Shown in pieces: positions 51,760 to 63,700 of a DNA stretch of 64,000 nucleotides. The stretch's first letter is position 1. Each line of letters begins with the position of its first letter. The DNA is from an uncultured Acidobacteriaceae bacterium (lineage in GTDB: Bacteria; Acidobacteriota; Terriglobia; Terriglobales; Acidobacteriaceae). The stretch is from assembly GCA_903849645.1 (NCBI GenBank), contig CAINJJ010000034.1:1-64000 (forward strand). The letters are read 5' to 3'. The position numbers and the translations under genes are program-made. The notes beneath the pieces are model-generated. The model was not told where the DNA came from. It saw only the letters and a program-made list of their open reading frames with translations, and searched no databases.

Positions 51760-52448
51760 AGCTCTCTCCCCATCGTGCAGTGTGTGACTCGTGGCCCAAT
51801 GCGTATTGTGCCTTCGGACTGCCGACACAAACAGAACCAGGTTGTGTTAACCGACTCTCGAAAGGCCGATCTCCCAGCCATCAAGCCATGGTGAACAATT
51901 GACCTGCATTGTGATATGCACTCTCCAAATCCAGTCAACCGAGGATTCAGTGCAAGTCGCATTGGCCCAGACTGATCTGAGTCTTTGCTTGGAAGCCTAC
52001 TCGCTTATAACAACATGGAAGTCCCAGATGGGTCTGTTCACAATTGCTCACCGCTATCCGGCGGAAGCGTCCAGCATACGAGTTGGAGCTTGTAGCCCGC
52101 TCGCTCCGCTGCTGCAGCACCGTTACTCGGAGTGGAAGGGCTGTTACGCTCACGATGGCTGCACCGTAAGCTCCCAATGAGATCGCAAAGCGCTGATACA
52201 GTTGGATGTTCTGCATGGCATGTAAGACATTTGTCATACATCACGCAGCATCAGGAAGCGAGTGCAATTTCAATGGATAGGAGCACCAGCCATTGCAGTG
52301 AGCCGCGCAATGTGCAACCAGAAGGCGATGGGGAGAGCCGGGTGAATTCTCGAGATCTTCAAGGAAACTGTCGCCGCGGTTGTGCGCGGCCACGAACCAG
52401 GCTCCTATTGGATAGGCTTCATTCAAATGCTATTCTCTTCGATTTACG
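51760..52448. other. Divergent intergenic region
   Basis: Lies between the minus-strand FecR-like gene and the plus-strand TPR gene and should contain both promoters. I find no additional gene and no clear structured element. Confidence 0.35.
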
Positions 52449-53657
52449 ATGGTGCCTATGATGAATCGGTCGGCTGCGGCTGCCTTGCGCATCGCATTCG
52501 CGGGGGTGTGCTGCCTTGGAATCTGGTATTCCTGGAATCTGGCAGATGCGGACTATCTTTTCCAGAAGGACACAGAGGGGTCTGTACGAGGGGCGATTCA
52601 TCTGGTGCCCGACAATTGGAGCTACTACATGCGCCTTGCGCAACTCGACCGCAAGGACGCCGGAAGCCTGTTGGCCACATCACTGCGCTTGAACCCTTTC
52701 GACGCGCAAGCGAATATTGAATTGGGATTGCAATATGAGGCTGACGGGGATTATGCAAGAGCGGAACAGGCGCTGCTGGCCGCATTTGCGGTAGACCACA
52801 CTTACCTTCCCCGCTGGAGCCTCGCCAACTACTATTATCGTCGCGCGAACATGCCTGCATTCTGGACGTGGGCCCGCAGCTCCGCAGAGATGCCTGCGGA
52901 CGACATTGGGCCACTGTTTGAGTTGTGCTGGCGGGTGTCGCCGGACAATCAGATCATCTCGAAGGCTGTCCTTAACGATAATCCCGAGACGGTCCGCCAA
53001 TATCTTGGCTTCTTGCTCACGAAGGATCAGATGAGCGCAGCCTCTGATTATGCTTCACGCCTGGTCACTGTCGGTACACAGGATCTGGATCGTCCATTGC
53101 TGTTCTCCTTTGTCAACAGGCTCGTTGGCGCTAACGATGGCGCCGCTGCTGCTGCCTTGTGGCGTCTGCTCATCAATCGGCACTGGGTGGTTGCCGACGA
53201 CTTCCTGCCCAACAACGCCAACTTTATGCGTGAGCCGCTCCCTGTGCCATTCGACTGGTCGCTTCCCGAGTATCCCGGCATGCACTCCTGGCCTGGGTCT
53301 TCCGGTTTGCAAGTGGAGTTCACCGGCAGCCAGCCGGAGGACTGCAAAGTTGCAGAACAGGCTCTTGTCCTGGCGCCGGGAACCTATACATTCAGGTATT
53401 CTTACCGAACTACAGACATCTCCGCAGGCACAGGAATTCACTGGACGGTTCTTGATTCGAAGACCGGTACTGTTCTCGCGGACTCCGGCGACCTTTCCAG
53501 CGACGGAGTGAAGCGCGCGGCTATGGAGTTCCGAGTACCAGCGGAGGCGTCGGTCTTGCGTCTTGTACTGAGCTATCATCGTTCTCTAGGGACGACCCGG
53601 ATTACGGGAATGCTTTTTGCCATATCAACTCAGATCGAGGCTCACACACGGTTATGA
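52449..53657 (+). CDS. Membrane-anchored TPR protein of the polysaccharide locus
   Basis: 402 residues. An N-terminal signal anchor (AAALRIAFAGVCCLGIWYSW) is followed by TPR-like helical pairs (LRLNPFDAQANIELGLQYEA, DYARAEQALLAAFAVDHTYL, about residues 65-140). The C-terminal ~150 residues are beta-rich (LQVEFTGSQPEDCKVAEQAL, LAPGTYTFRYSYRTTDISAG, VLADSGDLSSDGVKRAAMEF) and resemble a carbohydrate-binding jelly roll. The start could also be ATG 52458 or 52461. Its stop overlaps the next start (ATGA). Probably periplasmic, perhaps helping assembly or export of the polysaccharide. Confidence 0.7.
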   Translation: MVPMMNRSAAAALRIAFAGVCCLGIWYSWNLADADYLFQKDTEGSVRGAIHLVPDNWSYYMRLAQLDRKDAGSLLATSLRLNPFDAQANIELGLQYEADGDYARAEQALLAAFAVDHTYLPRWSLANYYYRRANMPAFWTWARSSAEMPADDIGPLFELCWRVSPDNQIISKAVLNDNPETVRQYLGFLLTKDQMSAASDYASRLVTVGTQDLDRPLLFSFVNRLVGANDGAAAAALWRLLINRHWVVADDFLPNNANFMREPLPVPFDWSLPEYPGMHSWPGSSGLQVEFTGSQPEDCKVAEQALVLAPGTYTFRYSYRTTDISAGTGIHWTVLDSKTGTVLADSGDLSSDGVKRAAMEFRVPAEASVLRLVLSYHRSLGTTRITGMLFAISTQIEAHTRL

Positions 53658-54028
53658 CTTGTCCAGAGTGCGGCAGTTCCGACATTCGTGAATCAAGAAG
53701 CGCTCACTGGAGCAAGCTGTTCCAGCAGATTTTCGGGCGGCAGCCGTTTCGATGTCGGAAATGCCGCCGGCGCTTTTTCGCTTCTGATTCAACAGCATCG
53801 GCCCCGGAGCGTGCGGCCAATTCAAAAGATACGCGCCGACCCGCGCGGCTCATGACGACTCGAACCAAGAAGCGCCTGGTCAGAAGGTTGATTGTGATTT
53901 CGATCTTCTCATTGGCATTCGTCTTGTTCTTGCTCTTCCTCGGTTATCTCACCACTGAGCATATGTCCTCGTCGGATTCCGGATCATTGAGTTCGCCGCT
54001 CAGCGGTTCAGTTGGGAATCCGGATTGA
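53654..54028 (+). CDS. Small zinc-ribbon membrane protein
   Basis: 124 residues. An N-terminal four-Cys zinc ribbon (CPECGSSDIRES, then RCRKCRRRFFAS, residues about 3-45) is followed by a basic linker and one transmembrane helix (IVISIFSLAFVLFLLFLGYL), and a Ser-rich tail. Coupled by a 4-base overlap to the TPR gene. Zinc ribbon plus helix is common in uncharacterised Acidobacteria proteins; role unknown. Confidence 0.7.
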   Translation: MTCPECGSSDIRESRSAHWSKLFQQIFGRQPFRCRKCRRRFFASDSTASAPERAANSKDTRRPARLMTTRTKKRLVRRLIVISIFSLAFVLFLLFLGYLTTEHMSSSDSGSLSSPLSGSVGNPD

Positions 54029-54080
54029 TTCCCGCAGGATATGCGTCAGTGCTTTTTCAACAGGGAGCCTTCTTCCAGGT

Positions 54081-55394
54081 TTAAAGAGAGCCTCGCAACG
54101 CATCGATCTTTGGGACGGACGGTTTGGCGGTCTGCAAACTGTTCCCTTCCCACCTGCGCGTCATATATAGAACGCCGAGCATGGCAAACATCCAGCCCGA
54201 TACCGAGGGTCGTGGAAAGGGAAAGTCAACGCATGCGTGCAGCATCACTGCGATCAATCCGAGCCCCCAGGGATTCCGAAACCCCAGGGGAACGGCCGCG
54301 GCAAAGGGAATGGAGACCAGCAGCAAGAATGGAATGCCGCCATCGGCAGCAAACTCCGCCCAGTCGTTGTGGGCGTGATTGGCATAAAACGGAAAATCCT
54401 TGATCGCATAGCGCTGGTAGACTTCCGGGAAAGTCCCTAAGCCATAGCCGATCAGTGGTCGCTGCTTCGCCATGTCTACAGTAGCCAGAATGAACTCCCG
54501 CCGCACCATATAGGGGTCGTTCTGCTGGAAGCGCAGCCACACACGTTCCCATCCCACAGCGAACGTGAAGACCGCCGCCAGAAGAGGAACGATTACCAGA
54601 ATGGCGGTTGTAGACCTTGCCGGCAGTCTGGTCTCTGGCTTACGAAAGCTCACCAGCCCAATCGCCAGCATGGTGAGAAGCTCCGCGGTACAGAGTACCG
54701 CCCCGGCGCGCGAGGCCGAGCCAATCACTGAACCGAAGAGAATGCCGCCCGCAAGAGCATACCACCAGGATCGCCAGCCCTCGCGCAGCGCTCGCCAGAG
54801 GGCTATCGGCAGAGCTATCTCTACGAATTGCGCGTAGTTGTTGTAGGAAGGGAACGTTGCATAGACATCGGGGTATCCGGTTGGGAATATCCAGAGCACG
54901 CGCCCCTCCGACGTAAAGATCTGACTGAGACAGAGCACCGCCATGCAGGTTGCGAAGATCAGAAAAGCGCTCAGGAAATTGCGTGCGGCTGTTCGATTCT
55001 GGGTGACAGCCTGGGTCAGGAAGAATACCCCGGCGAGAGCCCCCCACCGCAACACCGCCTCGCGGGTCTCAAAGCTGGAAGCTGTGGTATGCGTGACAAT
55101 CTGAACCAGACCCCAGATCGGGATCAGATAAACCAACCAAGGCGCCGTCCCTGCTGCGACCTTTTCCCCGCCACGACCGAGCCTGCCCAAAAGGTACACC
55201 GCAACAAGAGCAAAGATGCCTATCTGAAAGGATTGAGCTGCCCACGCGCCGCGCACGAAGACCGTTGAGGTGGACCAGACCAGCAATAGAAGCAAACAGG
55301 CGCACACGATTGTCGGCGCACCTCTACTGTCTCGAAGAGTTGCGCTGTCGAACCCGCCGCGCGCGCGAATCGAAATGACTGGCATCGCGACCAT
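54081..55394 (-). CDS. Second O-antigen ligase/polymerase-like protein
   Basis: About 437 residues from ATG 55394 (TTG 55418 and ATG 55385 are alternatives). It has around ten transmembrane helices (TIVCACLLLLLVWSTSTVFV, WAAQSFQIGIFALVAVYLLG) and the Wzy_C loop near residues 330-370 (RPLIGYGLGTFPEVYQRYAI, ANHAHNDWAEFAADGGIPF). The His and Asn of HAHNDWAE match the conserved part. It converges on the TPR/zinc-ribbon pair. Two proteins of this superfamily in one locus suggest that one polymerises and the other transfers the chain, or that two polymers are made. Confidence 0.8.
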   Translation of the reverse strand: MVAMPVISIRARGGFDSATLRDSRGAPTIVCACLLLLLVWSTSTVFVRGAWAAQSFQIGIFALVAVYLLGRLGRGGEKVAAGTAPWLVYLIPIWGLVQIVTHTTASSFETREAVLRWGALAGVFFLTQAVTQNRTAARNFLSAFLIFATCMAVLCLSQIFTSEGRVLWIFPTGYPDVYATFPSYNNYAQFVEIALPIALWRALREGWRSWWYALAGGILFGSVIGSASRAGAVLCTAELLTMLAIGLVSFRKPETRLPARSTTAILVIVPLLAAVFTFAVGWERVWLRFQQNDPYMVRREFILATVDMAKQRPLIGYGLGTFPEVYQRYAIKDFPFYANHAHNDWAEFAADGGIPFLLLVSIPFAAAVPLGFRNPWGLGLIAVMLHACVDFPFPRPSVSGWMFAMLGVLYMTRRWEGNSLQTAKPSVPKIDALRGSL

Positions 55395-55673
55395 TGTATG
55401 CCAGGTCTTCGGCCTCAACGGGTGCTGTCTGGAACACCTTGGAGCCGAAGCAGGATTCCGAGATTATCTTTTCCCGACATCGGACAACCGTCATGACGAA
55501 AGCAATGGGCCATGGATCGCGTGCCTCCTCCGCCGCTGTAACCAGGACTCTTGCCGGGAAGCGGCAGATTTATGTGTAGCTTCTAATGCTATGTCCTGCA
55601 ATACCCGCTAAATCTGTGCTGCGTCCAGTCGATAACTCCAGCAGTTGGCAACGCAAGTCCACTGGAGTGCAGC

Positions 55674-56186
55674 ATGGACGCGGTCAAAATGGCGATGCTT
55701 GGTCTGTCGGTAGTCCTGGGAAGTTGCACATGCTCCGCGCAGAGGTCAGAAGTTCCATTCGGACAGATCGAAAGGGACGCACAACTTGATGCGAGACAGA
55801 TTGCGTCGGCAAGATTCGATGCAGAGATCCCCTCCCTGCGGGAGTCAACAGCAGAGCCGACGGAAGTGGCCCACCTTCGCCCCTCCCCTGCGGCTAATTC
55901 CCGAACCCTGAGCTCGAAATACCTGCTGCTCAACGGGTCTCACCTCGCGATGGCCCTCTTTGATGTGGGAATGACCCAGCATTGCATTGCGATGAACCGC
56001 TGCCGCGAAGGGAACCCTCTCATGCCCTCCTCCCTGGGAGGGCAACTCGGCGTGGACTTTGCACTCGTCGGATATGGCTCTTTCGTGAGCTATCGGTTGA
56101 AGAAGCGCGGCAACAGGCTTTGGTGGCTTTCCCCAACCGTAGGCGCTGCAGCGCACGGTGTGGGCGTTGCGAGTTCCTTCCACTGA
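55674..56186 (+). CDS. Hypothetical secreted/envelope protein
   Basis: 170 residues with a short N-terminal hydrophobic signal (AMLGLSVVLGSCTCSAQRSE) that could end in a lipoprotein-type or ordinary cleavage site. The C-terminal half contains two weakly hydrophobic stretches (LLLNGSHLAMALFDVGMTQH; GVDFALVGYGSFVSYRLKK) and two Cys. No family recognised. Gene-free distance to its neighbours suggests independent transcription. Confidence 0.55.
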   Translation: MDAVKMAMLGLSVVLGSCTCSAQRSEVPFGQIERDAQLDARQIASARFDAEIPSLRESTAEPTEVAHLRPSPAANSRTLSSKYLLLNGSHLAMALFDVGMTQHCIAMNRCREGNPLMPSSLGGQLGVDFALVGYGSFVSYRLKKRGNRLWWLSPTVGAAAHGVGVASSFH

Positions 56187-56381
56187 TCCGGCGCAAATAC
56201 TTCCAGAGCAAAGACAAGAACTCCCGCTCAAGGAAAAGCAACAAACTGCCCGAACTACCGGGGCCACCCTTTTCGGACCGGTCCGCAGGAGGACCAGTGC
56301 AGTTGTGCTGGAGCAGATACTCAATCGGCAGCATCCGCCGCTTGAGCGCTTCGACATCCTCTCCCGCGGTGCGGCCCTAAC

Positions 56382-57110
56382 CTATGAGACAAGTCTGCTG
56401 CGAAGTGCGCCGGCAAATGCCGTTAATCCAGTGCCGAGAAGAAGGAATGTGCCGGGCTCGGGAATCACCGGTTGGGACGAAGGCGAAGTGAAGTCGGCCT
56501 GGAATGCCGCATCGAAGCCGCTCGCAGTGCTGAGGCCAACCGAGTCCCATGTCGGATACGTCGAGGGATAATTGTTGGTGTCCAAAAGAAACTGTATTTG
56601 GGGGTTGCCGTTGACGCCACCGGGGAGATTGTCATTGCTCTGGTCAACGACGGGCATCCAAACCACAGCCTGCGAAAAGTCACTGTAGCTCGACTGGTCA
56701 ACCACCAGATAAGCAATATAAGAGCCGCCAGAATCCAGATTCAGGCCCGTCGGGGAGAACGTGATCGCGTTGGAGCCGAGTTGAACCCTGAACGGGATGC
56801 TGCTGGTGTATAGAGTCGTGGGCGCGGACGAGCCATTCCAGGTCGCAATCACCCCATCCACCAATTCATTTGGATTGCCGTCGCCGTTGAGATAGAGCGT
56901 GAAACTGGACAGGGCGGTATTCCCGTCGGTGGGCGCGTAGAAGTTCAGCCCCATGGCGGTCGTGATGCCGCCGCCTAAATAGAATGTTTGTGCGCTCGCG
57001 TCAATATTTGAGGCGCCATTATTTACCGTGTTGTTATAGACCGTATCCGCGAATGCGGGCAAAGCGGCCAGCAGCGAGAGAAGGGGTACAGCTAGCTTCA
57101 GGACTTTCAT
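56382..57110 (-). CDS. PEP-CTERM sorting-signal protein
   Basis: About 242 residues from ATG 57110 (AGAGGT upstream). Signal peptide KLAVPLLSLLAALPAFAD, then a beta-rich domain (NLDSGGSYIAYLVVDQSSYS) as in secreted proteins with a variable core. The C-terminus reads VIPEPGTFLLLGTGLTAFAG followed by ALRSRLVS: the PEP motif, a hydrophobic helix and a basic end. This signal is cut by an exosortase, and such proteins are typically exported with exopolysaccharide. No exosortase gene is seen in the window. Confidence 0.85.
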   Translation of the reverse strand: MKVLKLAVPLLSLLAALPAFADTVYNNTVNNGASNIDASAQTFYLGGGITTAMGLNFYAPTDGNTALSSFTLYLNGDGNPNELVDGVIATWNGSSAPTTLYTSSIPFRVQLGSNAITFSPTGLNLDSGGSYIAYLVVDQSSYSDFSQAVVWMPVVDQSNDNLPGGVNGNPQIQFLLDTNNYPSTYPTWDSVGLSTASGFDAAFQADFTSPSSQPVIPEPGTFLLLGTGLTAFAGALRSRLVS

Positions 57111-57756
57111 GTAAACCTCTGCCTTTCCTGCGAAATGATCAATCGCTTTCTCGTTCAAATAGTCGGATCAGGACATAGATACTCCGCTCGCCAAGCTCAC
57201 TAGTTAGAGCCGCGATGTATCCGACAAATTGATGAACCGAAGACCTGAGGACTTTTACTGCAATCACTATTCCACTCGTATGCTTCATCAAATCATATAT
57301 ATGGGAGCAGTGTGCTCGGACCAGTATGCAAGATGTTGCACTTGAAAAGGGAAAACCGTTAGCCCTGCTCATCGAAAACTTCGGGTTTGCTGTGCAGGGA
57401 TGCGAGAGGTCGAAGCTAGATATCTTCGAATGCAAAGACATAGCAAAAATATTTCCAGTCATGCGAATGATTTTCACTTGCAGTTTTCTGAACTATGTGC
57501 GTAGAATCACTTGGCTTTCATAACTGCCTCGAATTGTTCGTGCTCCTTGTCATTCGCGATGCGCTTGGCATCGCCAAGAGCGAATGTTATGGGAAGCTCG
57601 AAAGGTTTCGTTGCTCCGGCCCCGCTTGAGCCTGGAGCAATTCGAGTTAGTGCGCCCGAACGTTCTCTCAGCTGTGAACAGCGGAAGTCGCCTACGTAGG
57701 TTGGCGCGGCTATCCATTTATGGGTCGAAGCGATAGAGAAGCCTGGAGGCTGCATC
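57111..57756. other. Intergenic, no firm gene
   Basis: Several open frames of 60-110 codons on both strands lack recognisable features. GGAGG at 57745-57749 is the ribosome binding site of the giant protein gene that starts at 57757. Confidence 0.4.
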
Positions 57757-60700
57757 ATGTCTGATCGTAAAGTGAATCCTGCCCAAAGATTTCATCATGC
57801 CCTCGCGTTGTTCATGATGTCGATGCTTTGCGCACTATTGCCATCCGCCGCCGCGGGGCAGGTTACACTTTCGGCCGCGTCGCTGAACTTTGGCAGCGTA
57901 GTGCTCAACTCGACGAGCGCGCCCGTTGGTTTGACGGTAACGAACAACCAGGCGACAGCCCTGCCTGGCCTCTCGTTTACGCTCCCGGCTCTGACCCTCT
58001 ATGCCATTTCTCCCGCGCCAGCGACGACCTGCTTGAGTGGCGGAACAGTGAACCCAGGCGCCAGCTGCACGATCACCCTCACCTTCAAGCCCAAGTCAGG
58101 CAGCATCCCGACAAGCAGCTCGCTGACGGTGAATACGACGGGGAAAGTTGCGCAGAAAGTTGCGCTGTCTGGAACAGCCGTCGCTCAGGTCACGCTGTCA
58201 ACGAACGTGGTGAACTTCAGCAGTGTGGCGCTCAATGAGAAGAGCGCAGTGCATACGGTGACTCTTACCAACAATCAGGCGGTTGCTCTCAGCATCACAT
58301 CAATCGGGCCAAACGCGGGCAGCGAATTTGCGCTGGACGCGATGACGACGACATGCCCTCACCCCGGCACGGTGGCCACAGCAGCAAGTTGCACAATCGG
58401 CCTCACTTTTACACCGAGCGCGCTCGGAGTGCGGCCGGCAGGCTCGCTGGCGGTGAACGCGAACGCGACAACTCCTGCGGTGAGCCTTACAGGAACCGGG
58501 GTGCCGCAGGTGCTGCTTTCGCTGTCTTCTGTGACCTTCCCTGCCCAATTCGTGGGCACGGCCAGCAGCGCCACTCCGATCCAGATAACCAATGAGCAGT
58601 TGTTCCCACTGAATATTTCGTCGGTCACGGTCACTGGCGCCAATGGCGGCGACTTCCAGGTTTCGAATCCTTGCCCGACGGCACTTCTGCCGGGCCAGTC
58701 CTGCACGATATCAGTCGCCTTCAAGCCAACCGTATCGGGAACCACAACAGCCACGCTGAATCTGAACGATGACGCACCCGGCGGAGGGCAGACGCTGGCA
58801 CTCTCTGGATCCGCGAATGCGCCGGTCACCCTTTCTACGGATTTGATCAGCAATTTCACTGCGCCGGTAGGCAGTCTCAGTACTTATCAGACGGTCACCA
58901 TCACCAACAACAACAGTGCAGCGGCCCTGCAGATCTACAATCTCCAGTTCAGTGGAGACTTCCAGAAGACCTCCACAAGTTGCGGCAGTGCGGCGCCGTA
59001 TACTTTAGCGCCCGGCGCCGCCTGCAATGTGACGGTGAGCTTTGCACCGACGGTCGGCGGCACGCGCACTGGCCAACTGCTGGTAAACGACAACGCAGGA
59101 ACCAGCCCGCAGGTGGTCAATCTCTCTGGCTACGGCACAGCGCCCTTGACTGTCACGCCCTCATCGCTGATCTTCAGCGCGGAGAAACTGGGGACTGTCA
59201 GTCCGTCGCAAAGTCTGACCCTGACCAATCATGAAAGCCAGAGAGAGACTTTCGCAATCTCTGTCGCCGGGACCAGCGACTATACCACTACGAGCAATTG
59301 CCTCAACGGCGTGATCGCCGCCAACTCCACCTGCACGATCGCCGTCGTCTTTGCGCCTCCGCTTACGGAGACTCCTGGGCCGGTGCTTGGCACCATGACA
59401 ATTACCGATTCGGCCCCAGGCAGCATTTCGTGCCCGGTGACTCCGGTGGTGGGCGGGCTGTGCCCTATTTCGCTTACCGGGTCGGCGACAAGCCAGAATC
59501 CTCCCGCCGCGGTGCAGTGGGTTTCTCCAGGCGCGGGCGCCGCGGGCACCACGGTGAATGTCATCATCACCGGCAACAACTGGACGCATTTCAGTCCGTC
59601 TTCAGTGATCTCCTTTGTCGACACAGACAGCAGCAGCTCCGCCTCCGACATCACGGTTCAGAGCTTTACCGCCCCAGACCCGAATCACATCAACGCCACT
59701 CTGCTCGTCGCCGGGGGCGCGGGCACGATTTACGGGGCGCGCGACATCTACGTCAATACCCCGCTGAGTAGCGGCGGGACAGAGACGGCTTACTTGTTCC
59801 AGGCGTTTATCATCGCCGATCCCACCAACGCCCACGTGATTACAGGACTGTTGCCGCCTGCCGGAACGCAAGGCCAGACATACGATGTGACCGTGACCGC
59901 CACCGGCACGCACTTTGTGCAAGGCACGACGATTGCCAACTTTGGCGACGGCGTCAACGTGAACTGGCTGACAGTTCTCGATGCGACCCATGCAGTGGCG
60001 AATGTCACCATTAGCAACTGGACGCTGGTCGGCTATCGCACTGTGACACTGGCGACAGGCGGAGAGTTTGCCGTCACGGGATACGACGCAGTGAGCGCTC
60101 CCTCTGGCATTCCAACCTTCCAGATCCTATCCAACAACGCGACCCTGTTGAGCGTCAGTCCAAATTCCGGTGGGCAGGGTTGGGCGGGTCCGGTCTTGAT
60201 CACTGCCTCCGGTTCTCACTTTGTGCCGAACGCGACGCAGGTTTCAATCGGCGGCGGGGTGATCGTAGGCGATCTCAATGTGCTTAATCCGACGACGGCG
60301 ACAGCGCAGGTAGCGATTCCTGCCAACGCCACACCCGGCGCCTGGGATGTAACCGTCTCGACCGGCGGGGAGATCGAAAGTCTGGCGGGGGCATTCACGG
60401 TGATCAATACCACACCCGCGCTGACAGTCATAGCCCCGGACTCCGGCGCCCAGGGCCAGACTCTGGATGTTTTGATCTCTGGAAATGCTTTTACCAGTTT
60501 CAACCAGAGCGCCATCTCCGCCGACTTCACCGGTGAGATTCGGGTGAACAGCGTCACTGTCCTGTCCACCAGCCAGGTAAAAATCAACATCACGATCAGC
60601 CAGATCGCGAATGCTGGAGGAATCACCGCCAATCTGATCAGCGGATCCACAATCTTCCCGTTTGGATTCTCTGTGACGCCGTCAAGCGCCAGAATCTCGA

Positions 60701-63700
60701 GCGTAGCACCGATCAACGTGCCACAAGGCGCTCAGGTCACGCTCACCATTGTGGGCTCGAACACACACTGGGTGCAGGGAACCACCAACTCAGCTTTCTA
60801 TCCGATTCCATTTATCCCGGTTCCCGCAGTCGATCAGGTGACCGTCAACAACGCGACGGATGCGCAACTCAATATCGCCGTGCCCGTCGACGAGCCTGTT
60901 GGCGATTACGCTTTCTGGATGGCCACTGGCGGAGAGGTTGTGAGCGCCTCGATTCATGTCTATGCCCACACGCCGACGCTGACGATGAGCCCAGCCAACG
61001 GATTGGTTCCTTCCTCTGGGACGAACAGTTTCACAGTGAACTTCACAGGCCAGTTCACGCACTTTCAGCAGTCGACTCCGCCGTTGGCCACCGATACACT
61101 GCCAGTGATAGCCGGTCAGGGCGTGACGCTGAGCAACTTCACCGTCACCAGCCAGGGAAGCGCGACCGCAACACTGACGATCTCCGCGGGGGCTGCCACC
61201 GGGCCGCGGCTCGTTACATTTACCACCGGCACCGAGATCGTCAAAACCAATTTCAATGTTGCCGGCACACCGGCCTCCCTGGTGAGTGTTGATCCATGGA
61301 ATGCGGGACAGAACCTCACTTTAGACGTTGCCATCGTCGGCCAATACACTCATTTTGCATCAGGCACAACACAAGTTCTCTTCGGGCCGCAGATTACCGT
61401 GAACAGCATCACGGTCACCGACGCAACGCATCTGACAGCCAGCATTTCGACCAGCTATATCGATACAGTCTCGAGCACCCTCACGGCGACACCTCCGGGC
61501 TGGGAAACGGTTTATGTAAACACAGGCTCCGAACAGGTGATCGGCGGCTTCCTGGTTGATCCTCCGGCCACGCCAACCATAGTGAGCGTAATCCCTTCGA
61601 GCGCGCAGCAGGGATCGACGTATCAGGTTGTCATCACCGGCAATTTGACCAACTGGCTGCAGGGCAGCACCGAGGCTATTCTCGGCGCGGGCGTGACAGT
61701 CGCAAACCTGACGATCACGAGTCCTACCACTGCGACGGCGACAATCGCTGTCTCGCCGACAGCGCCGGTGGGCGCCAACAGCGTCATTATGATCACTGGC
61801 ACGGAGATCGATACCGGGACCGGCTTCAGCGTGACGCCGAGTGCGGCTTCCATTTCGACAATCCAACCCGGTTTCACCTGCAGTACGCTCAACGGCGTTA
61901 CTGGCGGTCCTGCAAACTGCGACCAATCCTACGGCATTCCAGTAGTTTCGCAGTTGCAGACCGTGACTCTGCATATATCAGCAACCGGCACACACTGGCT
62001 CCAGGGGGAGACAACCGTCAATTGGGAGGATCAGAACGGAAATCCCGATGCCGGAATCCACTTGGATAGCCTGACAGTCAACAGTCCGACCAGTGCCGAT
62101 ATCCAATTTACGGTGCTCTCGACCGCTCCAGTAGGCTTCACTTCGCTCACCATGATTACCGATGGCGAAGTGATTACGCTGGACAAGGCCATTGATGTTG
62201 AAGAGGGCTTTGCGAAACTGCTGGCGTTTTCGCCGGGCGGCGGGCAACAGGGCAACACGATGACGATGCAGATCCTGGGCCGCTTTACCCACTGGGACAG
62301 CACCACCACCGCTGCTTTCGCTCCTGCTGGGGATCTCACGGTCAACTCTGTCCATGTGATCGACTCCGAGATCATGACATTGAATGTCACAGTGAGCCCG
62401 TGGGCCTATGTTGACTATTGGTACCCTTGCGGCCACACGCTCACCATCACGACTACCGATGTAACGGACTCGAGCGGCAGCGTGGAGCAGGTATCGACCG
62501 ATCCCAATGCGACTGGGAACTTCTGTGTTGCGCAGGGAGCAGAGCAGATCAACAGCGTGTCACCGCTTACCGGCGTTCAGGGATCGACCGAGACAGTAAC
62601 AATTTCCGGCTCAGCGACCAACTTCCTGGCGGGCGTCACGACGGTGAGTTTCGGTGATCCGAACTTCCAGGTCGGACAAATCACGGTCAACAGCCCCACC
62701 AGTCTTTCAGTCCCGGTCGGGATCTCGACAGCGGCAAGCACGGGTCTGAAGCAGGTCACCGTTTCTACCTACGGCCAGACCGCAACACAGCAATATTCGT
62801 TTACCGTCACACCCGGCATAGCCATTCTCACCGAAGCCAATCCAAACCATGCGGAGCAGGGCATCCAAGCCCTCGACGTCATTCTGAGCGGTCAGTACTC
62901 ACACTTCAGTCCTCTGAGCACAGCGACCTTCGGTTCGGGTGTCGTCGTCAACTCGGTGACATATAACAGTCCTACGCAGATCACGGCGAACATCAGCATC
63001 GATCCGCTCTCCTATGCAGGCGGGCGCGCTGTCACTGTGACCACGCCGGGCGTTTCTTGCGCCGATCAGCCGGTCAACGTCACATACAACGGCTGCGCGC
63101 CGGGCGCAACGACCGGCACGGGCAGCGAGATCGTCACGGCCAGTGCATTCACGATCATTCCGGGACCGGCAATCATCAGCAACGTTTCCCCGAATACGGG
63201 CAATGAAGGCCAGGAGGTGGTCTTCAACCTTACTGGTTCGGCTACGCATTGGCAGCAGAACTTCACACAGTTCTATATGTCAGGCGCCGGGTCCGATATT
63301 ACGGTGAACTCTGTGCTGATCAACAGCGCAACGAGCGCGACTGTAGATATCAGCATCTCGCCGACGGCCAATGCCGGCGCTCGTTCCATCTTTATGGTCA
63401 CTGACGGGGAATCGCTGACCGATAGCGGGGCATTCGTGGTGACAGGCGGCATCCCCGTGATCACCTATTTGACCCCGAACAACGCGGTTCAGGGAACAAA
63501 TCAGCTGCAGGTCGTCGTCAACGGCAACGCCTATACGCAGTGGGATTCGACGAGCACGGTGAACTTTGGCCCTGGCGTCACGATTGCTTCTCTGCAGGTC
63601 GACGACGCCTCCCACATTTCAGCCGTCATCAACATCGACCCTGCAGCCCAGGTTGGATACCGCACCGTGACCGTGCAAACAGGGGCGCAGGTTCTGGCCG

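Noticed and set aside
57326..57523. Possible fragment of a response-regulator receiver
   Set aside because: Only a weak LIENFGF-like stretch; no Asp or Lys motifs and no flanking sequence in frame.
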